Shown here: in pieces, positions 1-5,787 of the stretch
Layout of the letters: each line of letters starts with the position of its first letter
Position numbering within the stretch: position 1 is the first letter of the stretch
Source: Pseudomonadota bacterium
Lineage (GTDB): Bacteria; Pseudomonadota; Gammaproteobacteria; Xanthomonadales; Xanthomonadaceae
Direction: 5' to 3'
DNA length: 6,549 bases
Assembly (NCBI GenBank): GCA_023425225.1
Contig: JAFADB010000238.1
Location: 1-6,549, forward strand
Made by a program: the position numbers and the translations under genes
The notes under the pieces: generated by a model
The model's input: only the letters and a program-made list of their open reading frames with translations
Told to the model about the DNA's origin: nothing
The model's database searches: none

Positions 1-1
1 G

Positions 2-466
2 CTGTCGGGCCCGCAGGCCGAAGGCGCGCTGCGGCAGCTGCACCGCGCGCTGCAGCCCGGTGCCGTGTCCGAACCGGCGGCTCCCGCGCCGGCACTGCCG
101 CTGGCGGCGCCGGTGCAACCGGCCGAACCGGGCGGCGAAACGCTGACGCCGCTGCTCGATGATCCTGAGGCGGCCGAGTTCGACCACGTCACCGCGGACT
201 ACTTCCGTGCCCTGGCGACCGGCACGTGGCTGGATTTCGTCGACCGCGAGGGGCGGGTCCAGTCCGGCAAGCTGGCATGGACCAGCCCGATCTCGGGCCG
301 CCTGATGTTCGTCAACCGGCGCGGCGGTCGCCTGTGCGTGGCCTCGCCGGAAGAGCTGGCGATGATGGTCTGGCTGGACCGGTTGCGCCTGCATCGCGAT
401 GGCGACGCGTTCTACAGCGCCATGCAGGGCGTGGTCGACGAACTGGAGCATGTGCAGCCGGCATGA
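2..466 (+). CDS. DUF1631-family protein, C-terminal part (5' truncated)
   Basis: The reading frame is open from the first complete codon at position 2 to the TGA at 464-466, so the start lies outside the window. The GTG at 65 sits inside a continuing frame and is unlikely to be the true start. The visible 154 residues have two parts. First is an Ala/Pro/Glu-rich linker. Then, from the GTWLDFV motif at base 221 onward, comes a compact ~80-residue module with SPISGRLMFVNRRG, CVASPEELA and SAMQGV. This module matches the C-terminus of the next gene at about 53 of 76 residues by my hand alignment, which is the basis for the DUF1631 call. Function is unknown. The module looks mostly beta-stranded with a terminal helix and shows no PilZ RxxxR signature. 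The two genes are probably an old tandem duplication, since their linkers do not align. Confidence 0.8.
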   Translation: MSGPQAEGALRQLHRALQPGAVSEPAAPAPALPLAAPVQPAEPGGETLTPLLDDPEAAEFDHVTADYFRALATGTWLDFVDREGRVQSGKLAWTSPISGRLMFVNRRGGRLCVASPEELAMMVWLDRLRLHRDGDAFYSAMQGVVDELEHVQPA

Positions 467-625
467 AGGGCTTGCTTAATCGCCGCCGCTGCCCGACGCT
501 GTCGCGCAGGACCCAAGGCATGGATGCGCATTACGATGGGGAACTAGGCAGGGCGCTTCACGGCACGAGGGGGAAATGCGGATTTCATCACATTCATGTA
601 CGCGTTCCTGCGCCTACCATTCCCT

Positions 626-654
626 AGCGGATGCTTGGGGAGTGCCCGCTTTTT
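626..654 (+). terminator. Candidate rho-independent terminator between the two DUF1631 genes
   Basis: The left arm AGCGG (626-630) pairs with CCGCT (646-650). After one A-C mismatch the stem continues as TGCT (632-635) against AGTG (641-644), with two G-T wobbles, around a 5-nt loop (636-640). A run of five T (650-654) follows. It lies ~160 bp after the first DUF1631 stop and ~50 bp before the next start. It could therefore end the first transcript or attenuate read-through into the second. The stem is imperfect, so the call is tentative. Confidence 0.4.
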
Positions 655-680
655 CCCGTCCCTGATTCGAGATCGCCTGC

Positions 681-692
681 AAAGGTGAGGAG
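681..692 (+). promoter_or_regulatory. Ribosome binding site deciding the DUF1631 start
   Basis: The purine-rich stretch AAAGGTGAGGAG ends 9 nt before the ATG at 702. The in-frame TTG at 696 is only 3 nt away, and the ATG at 711 is 18 nt away. The spacing therefore favours 702 as the start. Confidence 0.65.
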
Positions 693-701
693 CCTTTGCG
701 C

Positions 702-3041
702 ATGACCGCCATGCCCAGCACGTCCGGACATCCTGGCCGCGATCCGCGCCTGCTCACGCAGGCGTACGAGTCCATCGTGCCCGTGCTGGCGCAGGGCTTC
801 GCCACCGCGGTGGCGCATTTCGACGACGTGCTGTTCGATCGCGCCGAGACCGCCGGGGCATCGCAGCTGCTGTTCCTGGATGGCATGCGCGAACTGCGCC
901 GCCGCCGCGAGGAGATCGCGCAGCGCTTCCGCGCGCACTTGGACGAGGCCTGGAAGGCGCTGGAAGCCGGCACGCCGTCCTCCGCCGAGGCGGCGCTGTC
1001 CGGAGCCGCCACCGAGGGTCTGGCGCTGGTGCCCGAGCACGAGCTGGAGTCGCGGCTGGCCGCGCGCAACCTGGCCTCGGTGCTGGCGCGCGAATGCAAG
1101 CAGGTGCTGTCGCACCTGGACCTGCGGCTGGGCGCGATCGCCGGCGGCCTGGAACTGGATCCGGACACCAATCCCATCGGGCCCGAGCATATCGGCGTGG
1201 CCGTGCACGAGGCCTTCGCCACCAGCGACCTGGCGCCGGAAGTGCGGCTGGTGCTGATCAAGCTGTGCGAGCGCGACCTGGTCGGGGTCATCGGCAAGCT
1301 CTACCGTCAGCTGGACGAGCGCCTGGCCCAGGCCGGCGTGATGCCCGCCATTTCGCAGCCGCGCCGCGCGCCGCCGCCGCCGCGACCGGCATCGCAGGCG
1401 CCCGGCATGCCCGGCCGCGAGCCGGACGCCGGTGCGACCTTGGCCGACGATTACGAAGGACAGGCCAGCGCTCCGGCCTGGGCGGAACGTTTCGTCAGCC
1501 GCTGGGCCGAGAGCCGCGGCAGGATGCAGGGCGGTGCGGCCGGCGAGGGTTTCGCCGCGCCGTCATCGCTGGCGGAGGGTCTCGGCGACGTCGCCGGCGG
1601 CAACCAGGGCCTGCTGCTGGAAGCCCTGCACGAGTTGCTGCAGCAGACCCGCAGCGCCCGCGAGAGCGCGGCGGCCGCGGCGACGGTGGCGGTGGGCCAG
1701 CAGCGTCCGCTGACCCAGCGCGAGATGCTGTCGGTGCTGTCGCTGCTGCAGGCCACGCCCAGTGCCACGCTCAACGCGGCGCTGGGCAACGAGGGCGAGT
1801 CGCTGGCGCAGCGGCTCAAGAGCGAGGTGCTGTCCAATGCCACCCAGCTGGGCGTGGATCCGGCCAACGCGCGCCTGGATCCGATGGACGAGGACGCCAT
1901 CGACCTGGTCGGCATGCTGTTCGACGTCATGCTCGACGAGCGCGACCTGGAGGGCCGCTCGCGCGAGTTGATCGGCCGGCTGGTGGTGCCTTTCGTCAAG
2001 GTCGCCATGCTCGACCGCAAGATGTTCGTGCAGAAGACCCATCCGGCGCGGCGCCTGCTCAACTCGCTGGCCGAGGCCTGCGAGGGCAATACCGGCGAGA
2101 GCCCGGCCGAGCGGGTGCTGATGGGCAAGGTCGAGGAGGTCGTGGACCGCCTGGTGGCCGAGTTCAACGAGAACATGGCGATCTTCCTCACGCTGGAGGA
2201 GGAGTTCCGCGAGTTCCTGGCCCAGCACCGGCGCCGCATCGAGATCGCCGAACGCCGCGCGGCCGAGACCCAGCGCGGCCAGGAGAAGCTCGAGCTGGCG
2301 CGTACCCGCGCCACCGCCGAGCTGGAAAGCCGCATCGGCACGATGGCGCTGCCGCAGGCGCTGGAGGACTTCCTGCGCCAGCCGTGGATCCATCACCTGA
2401 CCATGGCCATCCTGCGCGAAGGCGACGACGGCGCCGGCGTGCAGGAATCGCTGGCGCTGGCCGACGGCCTGCTCGAGGAACTGGGCGAGGCCCGCCGGCA
2501 CGTCATCGGCAAGCCGTGGCTGCAGGCCTGGCAGCCGGGCCTGCGCAAGGTGTTCACCAGCGTCGGCCTGCATGGCGATGCGGTGTCGACGGCCGTGGAT
2601 GCGCTGCACGACACGCTGCAGGCGGTTTCCGAGCGCCGGCCGGAGGCGGAGAAGCCGCTGCCGGAATTGCCGCAGGTGGCACTGCCGCCGCCGCCGCAGG
2701 AAAGCCCGTCGATCCAGCTGGCGGCCGCGACCAGCGAGGACCAGGAGTTCGACGACGGCGACGCCGAGCGCTTCCGCAAGATGAGCGTCGGCACCTGGCT
2801 GGACTTCGTCGAGAAGGACGGCAAGGTGCAGGCCGGCAAGCTCTCCTGGGTGAGCCCGATTTCCTCCCGGCTGCTGTTCGTCAACCGCCGCGGCGTGCGC
2901 TTCTGCGTCGCTTCGCCCGAGGAGCTGGCGGTGATGGTGCGGCTGGGCCGGCTGCGTCCGCATGCCAGCGATGGCGCGTTCGACAGCGCCATGCAGGGCG
3001 TGCTCGACCGCCTGGATCCGCAGAGCACGACCCTGCACTGA
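702..3041 (+). CDS. DUF1631 domain-containing protein (complete, 779 aa)
   Basis: A large, probably cytoplasmic protein with no signal peptide or membrane span. The N-terminal ~215 residues are helical and rich in Leu, Arg and Glu. A Pro/Ala-rich linker follows near residues 219-235. The central block, near residues 395-465, includes DEDAIDLVGMLFDVML and then VVPFVKVAMLDRKMF and HPARRLLNSLAEACEG; I recognise this pattern as the DUF1631 core. A charged, coiled-coil-like helix covers about residues 496-545. A second Pro-rich linker precedes the C-terminal GTWLDFV module (about 688-772), shared with the upstream paralogue. Some homologues have been labelled 'thymidine phosphorylase', but nothing here supports that enzyme. 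Molecular function is unknown. Scaffold or regulatory roles are guesses from the helical, coiled-coil build. The gene probably has its own transcript, because a terminator-like hairpin lies upstream. Confidence 0.85.
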   Translation: MTAMPSTSGHPGRDPRLLTQAYESIVPVLAQGFATAVAHFDDVLFDRAETAGASQLLFLDGMRELRRRREEIAQRFRAHLDEAWKALEAGTPSSAEAALSGAATEGLALVPEHELESRLAARNLASVLARECKQVLSHLDLRLGAIAGGLELDPDTNPIGPEHIGVAVHEAFATSDLAPEVRLVLIKLCERDLVGVIGKLYRQLDERLAQAGVMPAISQPRRAPPPPRPASQAPGMPGREPDAGATLADDYEGQASAPAWAERFVSRWAESRGRMQGGAAGEGFAAPSSLAEGLGDVAGGNQGLLLEALHELLQQTRSARESAAAAATVAVGQQRPLTQREMLSVLSLLQATPSATLNAALGNEGESLAQRLKSEVLSNATQLGVDPANARLDPMDEDAIDLVGMLFDVMLDERDLEGRSRELIGRLVVPFVKVAMLDRKMFVQKTHPARRLLNSLAEACEGNTGESPAERVLMGKVEEVVDRLVAEFNENMAIFLTLEEEFREFLAQHRRRIEIAERRAAETQRGQEKLELARTRATAELESRIGTMALPQALEDFLRQPWIHHLTMAILREGDDGAGVQESLALADGLLEELGEARRHVIGKPWLQAWQPGLRKVFTSVGLHGDAVSTAVDALHDTLQAVSERRPEAEKPLPELPQVALPPPPQESPSIQLAAATSEDQEFDDGDAERFRKMSVGTWLDFVEKDGKVQAGKLSWVSPISSRLLFVNRRGVRFCVASPEELAVMVRLGRLRPHASDGAFDSAMQGVLDRLDPQSTTLH

Positions 3042-3114
3042 GGTTGTTGCAACGTTTCTGATCCGCTCGCTGGCCGCCGTTGAGAAGAACGACAGACGCG
3101 GCGGCAGCGGCAAG

Positions 3115-3133
3115 CCGGCCGATGCGCGGCCGG
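3115..3133. terminator. GC-rich hairpin between convergent genes
   Basis: CCGGCCG (3115-3121) and CGGCCGG (3127-3133) form a perfect 7-bp stem with a 5-nt loop. It sits in the 128-bp gap where the DUF1631 gene and the minus-strand DUF3106 gene converge. The placement suits a two-way terminator, but neither side has a T-run. It may instead act with Rho or only protect transcript ends. Confidence 0.3.
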
Positions 3134-3169
3134 TGGCGGGACGGGAGTTGTCGCCTCGACCCGCGCCGC

Positions 3170-3634
3170 TCAGTCCGGACTGCCGTTGCCGCCGTTCTCC
3201 TGCAGCCACTGCTTGCGCTGCTCGGGCGTCATCCGCTGCCAGCGATCGAACCACTGTTTGCGCTGCTCGGGCGGCAGGTCACGGGTCTTGATGAAGATGA
3301 TGCGGCTGCGCTGGCGCTGCTCGGGCGACATGTGCTCATAGCGGCTGATGCCGGCGCGCGCGCTCGCGCGCTGTTCGGGCGTCATCTGCTGCCAGCGCTG
3401 GGCGTGCTCGTACATGCGTGCGCGCTGCTCGGGCGAGGAATCCCAGCGCTCCCGGACCGCACCGACCAGCACGTCGCGCTGTTGCGGGGTCAGTCGCTCC
3501 CATTCGGGCAGCGCAGGCGGCGGCGTTCCGCGCTTGGGCTGCGCGGGTGGCGGCGGGGGCGCTGCCAGTGCCGGAGCGGCGAAGGCGGCCAGGAGCAGGG
3601 AAAGCAGGAGGGGGGACGGTTTCATGGGCGTCAT
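3170..3634 (-). CDS. Secreted DUF3106 repeat protein (154 aa)
   Basis: Residues 1-24 form a signal peptide: Lys5, then a Leu/Ala-rich core, then a PALA site before a Pro-rich stretch at 26-40. The mature part should be periplasmic. It is built from six P(E/Q)QR motifs at residues 50, 68, 86, 104, 122 and 137, spaced 18 residues apart except for a last step of 15. Each is followed by an Arg/Gln-rich, amphipathic-looking helix, several of them with Trp or Tyr. This is the DUF3106 pattern, and the LTPEQR-type motif recalls small periplasmic helical proteins such as Spy/CpxP. That resemblance is an inference. The ATG at 3634 overlaps the preceding gene's TGA by 4 bp, which supports that start. 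An in-frame ATG at 3625 would also keep the signal peptide. It is last in the sigma operon and may be a sensor or stress effector. Confidence 0.85.
   Translation of the reverse strand: MTPMKPSPLLLSLLLAAFAAPALAAPPPPPAQPKRGTPPPALPEWERLTPQQRDVLVGAVRERWDSSPEQRARMYEHAQRWQQMTPEQRASARAGISRYEHMSPEQRQRSRIIFIKTRDLPPEQRKQWFDRWQRMTPEQRKQWLQENGGNGSPD
3215..3489 (-). repeat. In-gene 54-bp periodic repeats encoding PEQR motifs
   Basis: On the + strand the 14-mer GCGCTGCTCGGGCG occurs at 3215, 3260, 3314 and 3422, with a one-base variant at 3368 and a more diverged copy at 3476. The steps are 45, 54, 54, 54 and 54 bp, all multiples of three. They encode the repeated PEQR motif with the codon before or after it. 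Codon-level identity among the copies suggests internal duplication or homogenisation within the gene. Confidence 0.85.
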
Positions 3635-3987
3635 TCCATCGCCAGCGAGGTGGAACCCAGCCAGACATACAGATCGGGGTTTTCTTCCAGCGGCAGCGCG
3701 TCGGTGTCCTCGAACGCGTCGGCCGCCACGCTGGCCTGCAGCGGGCTGGATGGCGGCGGCACGACCGCCGGCCGCAGCGTCAGGTGCAGGCCGAAGGCGA
3801 CCGCCAGCACTGCAGGCAGTGCCGCCAGCAGCCAGCGCTGGCCGTGGCGCGCCGCCGGCGCCGCCGTGGCCTGCTGCCGGGCCAGTCGCAACCGTGCCAG
3901 CGTCTGTGGCGATGTCGCACCCAGCGCCGTGGCGTGCAGGGCACGCAGGCGGCGGTCGAAATCGTGGTCGTCGTGTTCGCGGTTCAC
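3631..3987 (-). CDS. Single-span membrane protein, putative anti-sigma factor (118 aa)
   Basis: I do not recognise a named family with certainty. The start is the GTG at 3987, which overlaps the sigma-factor stop in a GTGA arrangement and has a strong GGAGGA site 6 nt upstream. The same frame stays open further upstream, but that stretch runs inside the sigma gene and looks non-coding. Residues 1-50 are charged and helical (DDHDFDRRLRALHA), suited to a cytoplasmic side. Residues 52-71 form one hydrophobic span (WLLAALPAVLAVAFGLHLTL). The rest is a Pro-rich, then acidic tail ending in NPDLYVWLGS. The position directly after a sigma gene, with this topology, suggests an anti-sigma role. Comparable clusters in beta-proteobacteria carry DUF3619 proteins in this slot, and that relationship is from memory. 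No ZAS zinc motif (HxxxCxxC) is present. Confidence 0.7.
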   Translation of the reverse strand: MNREHDDHDFDRRLRALHATALGATSPQTLARLRLARQQATAAPAARHGQRWLLAALPAVLAVAFGLHLTLRPAVVPPPSSPLQASVAADAFEDTDALPLEENPDLYVWLGSTSLAME

Positions 3988-4544
3988 CGGAAGTCCTCCA
4001 GTTGTTGCTTCAGCGCATCGCGGGCGCGCGAAAGATGGGTCTTGACCGAGCCTTCCGAGCAGCCCATGGCCTTGGCGGTGGTGGCCACGTCCAGCTCCTC
4101 GAGCACGCGCAGGGTGAAGGCTTCGCGCTGCCGGGCCGGCAGCATGCGCAGCGCCTCCACCATGCGCGCATAGGCCTGCTGCTGCTCGTGGCGCTGCGCC
4201 GGTCCGGCGCCGCCGTCGGCCCAGTCCACCGGGTTGTCGTCGGCGTCGTTGGCCGGCGCCCAGAAGCGCAGGCGGAAACTGCGCCGGCGCTGCAGGTCGA
4301 TGATGCGGCTGCGCAGGATGCTCCAGAACAGCGGGGTCCATTCCTCGGCCGGACGGTCGCGGTAGGACAGCAGCTTGACCATCGCATCCTGCACCGCGTC
4401 CAGCGCGTCCTCGCGCTGGCGCAGTCCCGCCTCGGCGAAGCGGAAGGCGCGCGGGCCGATGCCGGCCAGGAACGCTTCCAGCGACACGGCGGCTGCCGGC
4501 GCGGGGGTTTCCTCGGTTTCCAGGGTGGGTGGGCTCACCAGCAC
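3984..4544 (-). CDS. ECF-like RNA polymerase sigma factor (186 aa)
   Basis: It directs RNA polymerase to a specific promoter set. Sigma region 2 covers about residues 22-90, with DALDAVQDAMVKLL (47-59) and WTPLFWSILRSRIIDLQRRR (69-88) matching the core-binding and -10 recognition helices. An acidic, Gly/Ala-rich linker follows. Sigma region 4 covers about 125-182, with LPARQREAFTLRVLEEL and the helix-turn-helix TTAKAMGCSEGSVKTHLSRAR. Length and two-domain layout fit the ECF class. The start is taken as GTG 4544 because GGGAAG lies 7 nt upstream. GTG 4538 is the alternative and would remove only two residues. It heads the three-gene operon, and the next two genes are probably its regulators or co-expressed outputs. 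The promoter it recognises cannot be read with confidence from the 88-bp upstream gap. Confidence 0.9.
   Translation of the reverse strand: MLVSPPTLETEETPAPAAAVSLEAFLAGIGPRAFRFAEAGLRQREDALDAVQDAMVKLLSYRDRPAEEWTPLFWSILRSRIIDLQRRRSFRLRFWAPANDADDNPVDWADGGAGPAQRHEQQQAYARMVEALRMLPARQREAFTLRVLEELDVATTAKAMGCSEGSVKTHLSRARDALKQQLEDFR
3994..3999 (-). promoter_or_regulatory. Ribosome binding site for the putative anti-sigma gene
   Basis: The minus strand reads GGAGGA, 6 nt before the GTG at 3987 and inside the last codons of the sigma gene. This strong match fixes the otherwise ambiguous start and implies translational coupling. Confidence 0.7.
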
Positions 4545-4588
4545 AGCATAGCTTCCCGGGTGGTCACGTCATGGGAAACGCATGGCCG

Positions 4589-4610
4589 CCGGCGCGGTTG
4601 ACGCGGCCGG
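4589..4610 (-). terminator. Weak hairpin after the membrane-protein gene
   Basis: CCGGCGCG (4589-4596) pairs with CGCG and CCGG (4602-4610) with one bulged G and a 5-nt loop. It lies ~22 nt past the stop of the 139-residue membrane protein and before the sigma gene. No T-run follows directly on the minus strand. It may be a weak or Rho-assisted terminator, or simply GC-rich sequence. Confidence 0.2.
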
Positions 4611-4632
4611 GAAGCGGGTCCGGAGCCGGGGT

Positions 4633-5052
4633 TCAGCGTGCGGCGAAGGCGGCCACGGCCAGGGCCAGCGGCATCCACAGCAGGTCGAGCGGGGTATTGG
4701 CCAGGGCCGAGAGCGTCCAGGCGTAGTACGGGCCCATCTTCAGCATCGAGCTCCACAGGTCCAGCCCCATGGCGCCGCTGATGTGCGCCGAGGCGATGCC
4801 CCAGTTGGCGGCCACGATCACGGCGATGGTGGCCGCCAGGGCGACCAGGATGCGCGCGCCGCGCCGGCGCAGCCCACCCAGGCGCAGCATCCAAGCCGAT
4901 TCCAGCCCGGCCACGACGGCCATCCAGCCCGACTGGCGGCCGCTGGCCAGGGCGAGCATGATCCAGGCGATGGAGACGGTGACGGCGCCCAGCAACAGCA
5001 GCAGGGGCCAGAGCCAGTGGTGCGATCTGGCCGGAGCGGGAGAGGCGGGCAT
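4633..5052 (-). CDS. Multi-span inner-membrane protein of unknown function (139 aa)
   Basis: I do not recognise the family. The start ATG at 5052 has AGGAA 6 nt upstream. The frame remains open to 5163, but the extra residues are Arg/Pro-rich, would place the hydrophobic N-terminus internally, and would reach past the sufT start. The protein begins with a short polar stretch. Hydrophobic segments follow at about residues 13-36, possibly 42-55, then 66-87 and 120-138, giving three or four spans. A short Arg-rich cluster (GLRRRGAR, 60-67) would sit on the cytoplasmic side. No catalytic or transport motif is evident. It is on the same strand as the sigma operon, 88 bp upstream of it, so it could be co-transcribed. 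It diverges from sufT. Confidence 0.75.
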   Translation of the reverse strand: MPASPAPARSHHWLWPLLLLLGAVTVSIAWIMLALASGRQSGWMAVVAGLESAWMLRLGGLRRRGARILVALAATIAVIVAANWGIASAHISGAMGLDLWSSMLKMGPYYAWTLSALANTPLDLLWMPLALAVAAFAAR

Positions 5053-5105
5053 CGGGAATTCCTGGAAAACCCGTACAGGATAAGGTCTATTTCGTGCAGG
5101 CGGGA

Positions 5106-5111
5106 TAAAAT
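5106..5111 (+). promoter_or_regulatory. Candidate -10 element for sufT
   Basis: TAAAAT matches the sigma-70 -10 consensus at five of six positions. It is one of few A/T-rich spots in the 101-bp divergent gap (5053-5153) and lies 42 nt before the sufT ATG. No good -35 is seen at 16-18 bp spacing (AGGTCT or nearby), so the promoter is weak or activator-dependent, or the match is chance. The same gap must also hold the promoter of the divergent membrane-protein gene; the only candidate I see is a poor TATCCT on the minus strand (5082-5077). Confidence 0.35.
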
Positions 5112-5153
5112 GCGGGTCTTGCCCTCGCGCCGACCGCCCCCGATATCGTCTCC

Positions 5154-5705
5154 ATGTACTCACGCAGCAGCGAACCCATCCAATTCGAACGCGATTGCGA
5201 GGCCGTCATGGTGCCGCAGGGCGATACCGTGACCCTGCCCGCCGGCAGCTACGGCTACATCACCCAGGCGCTGGGTGGCAGCTATACCGTGTTCGTGGAG
5301 GGCAACCTGTTCCGCATCGCCGGCAAGGACGGCGATGCCATCGGCAAGGAGCCGCCGCCGGGCCTGGAGCTGCCGGACGATGCCGGCGACGAAGACGTGG
5401 AAAAGCTGGTGTGGCAGCAGTTGCGCACCTGCTTCGACCCGGAAATCCCGTTCAACATCGTCGATCTCGGGCTCATCTACGAGGCCAGCGTCGAGCATGG
5501 CGACGATGGCCGGCGCAAGGTGTCGGTGCGCATGACGCTGACCGCCCCGGGCTGCGGCATGGGCGAGATCCTGGTCGACGACGTGCGCGCCAAGCTGGAG
5601 ATGATCCCCACCGTGGCCGAGGCCGACGTCGAGCTGGTGTTCGACCCGCCGTGGGGGCGCCACATGATGTCCGAGTCGGCCAGGCTCGAGACCGGGATGT
5701 TGTGA
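5154..5705 (+). CDS. sufT: SufT-family iron-sulfur cluster assembly factor (183 aa)
   Basis: A cytosolic DUF59/MIP18-type protein implicated in Fe-S cluster maturation. Residues 1-78 form an N-terminal extension with PQGDTVTLPAGSYGYITQALGG and EGNLFRIAGKDGDAIGKE, which I recognise as typical of the SufT group rather than short stand-alone DUF59 proteins. Residues ~80-167 are the DUF59 domain, with DPEIP (95-99), DLGLIY (104-109), TAPGCGMG with the conserved Cys134 (130-137), and VFDPPW (162-167). Family knowledge, not this sequence, supplies the Fe-S role. Start ATG 5154 lacks a clear Shine-Dalgarno site. ATG 5208 is a possible alternative but would cut into the conserved extension. No other suf genes are visible nearby. 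A hairpin terminator follows, then ilvE in the same direction. Confidence 0.85.
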   Translation: MYSRSSEPIQFERDCEAVMVPQGDTVTLPAGSYGYITQALGGSYTVFVEGNLFRIAGKDGDAIGKEPPPGLELPDDAGDEDVEKLVWQQLRTCFDPEIPFNIVDLGLIYEASVEHGDDGRRKVSVRMTLTAPGCGMGEILVDDVRAKLEMIPTVAEADVELVFDPPWGRHMMSESARLETGML

Positions 5706-5724
5706 ACGGAATATTGTGAAACGG
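5700..5724 (+). repeat. Short direct repeat at the sufT stop
   Basis: TTGTGAACGG (5700-5709) recurs as TTGTGAAACGG (5714-5724) with one extra A. The first copy contains the sufT stop codon. The repeat may be a small slippage duplication. Confidence 0.5.
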
Positions 5725-5751
5725 CCGGCGCGCGGGTCCGGCGCCGGCTTT
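5724..5751 (+). terminator. Rho-independent terminator or attenuator between sufT and ilvE
   Basis: GCCGGCGC (5724-5731) and GCGCCGGC (5741-5748) form a perfect 8-bp GC stem with a 9-nt loop, followed by TTT and then CT. It begins 18 nt after the sufT stop. The T-run is short, so termination may be partial. Only 36 nt separate it from the ilvE start, leaving little room for a full ilvE promoter downstream. Confidence 0.6.
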
Positions 5752-5777
5752 CTGGATGTGCTGCACCATTCTTCTGG

Positions 5778-5782
5778 AAGGA
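5778..5782 (+). promoter_or_regulatory. Ribosome binding site of ilvE
   Basis: AAGGA within GGAAGGAA lies 5 nt before the ATG at 5788. It is a good match at good spacing and supports this start. Confidence 0.65.
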
Positions 5783-5787
5783 ATTCG

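Noticed and set aside
592..620. Possible promoter (TACCAT as -10) upstream of the complete DUF1631 gene
   Set aside because: The -10 match is poor, no credible -35 is present, and the candidate terminator lies between it and the gene.
696..701. TTG start for the complete DUF1631 gene
   Set aside because: It sits only 3 nt after the ribosome site, whereas ATG 702 has normal spacing.
3046..3053. GTTGCAAC palindrome just after the DUF1631 stop
   Set aside because: Eight bases with no loop and no second copy are too little to call an operator or terminator.
1094..3061. Long plus-strand frame inside the DUF1631 gene
   Set aside because: Its translation is extremely rich in Arg, Gly and Ala with no domain pattern. 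This is the usual shadow frame in high-GC DNA opposite a well-supported gene.
1563..3254. Long minus-strand frame antisense to the DUF1631 gene
   Set aside because: It is rich in His, Arg, Gln and Leu with no recognisable motif, covers a gene with conserved family signatures and lacks a convincing ribosome site. It is an antisense shadow.
3215..3489. Regularly spaced 14-mers resembling a CRISPR array
   Set aside because: Spacing is 45-54 bp and always a multiple of three. The units are too short for CRISPR repeats, and they encode the PEQR repeats of a clear secreted protein.
3988..4341. Upstream extension of the putative anti-sigma frame
   Set aside because: It lies wholly within the sigma gene and translates to low-complexity Arg/Ala/Gly sequence. 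The GTG at 3987 has a strong ribosome site and a classic stop/start overlap.
5053..5163. N-terminal extension of the 139-residue membrane protein
   Set aside because: The extra residues are Arg/Pro-rich and would overlap the divergent sufT start. ATG 5052 has a good ribosome site.
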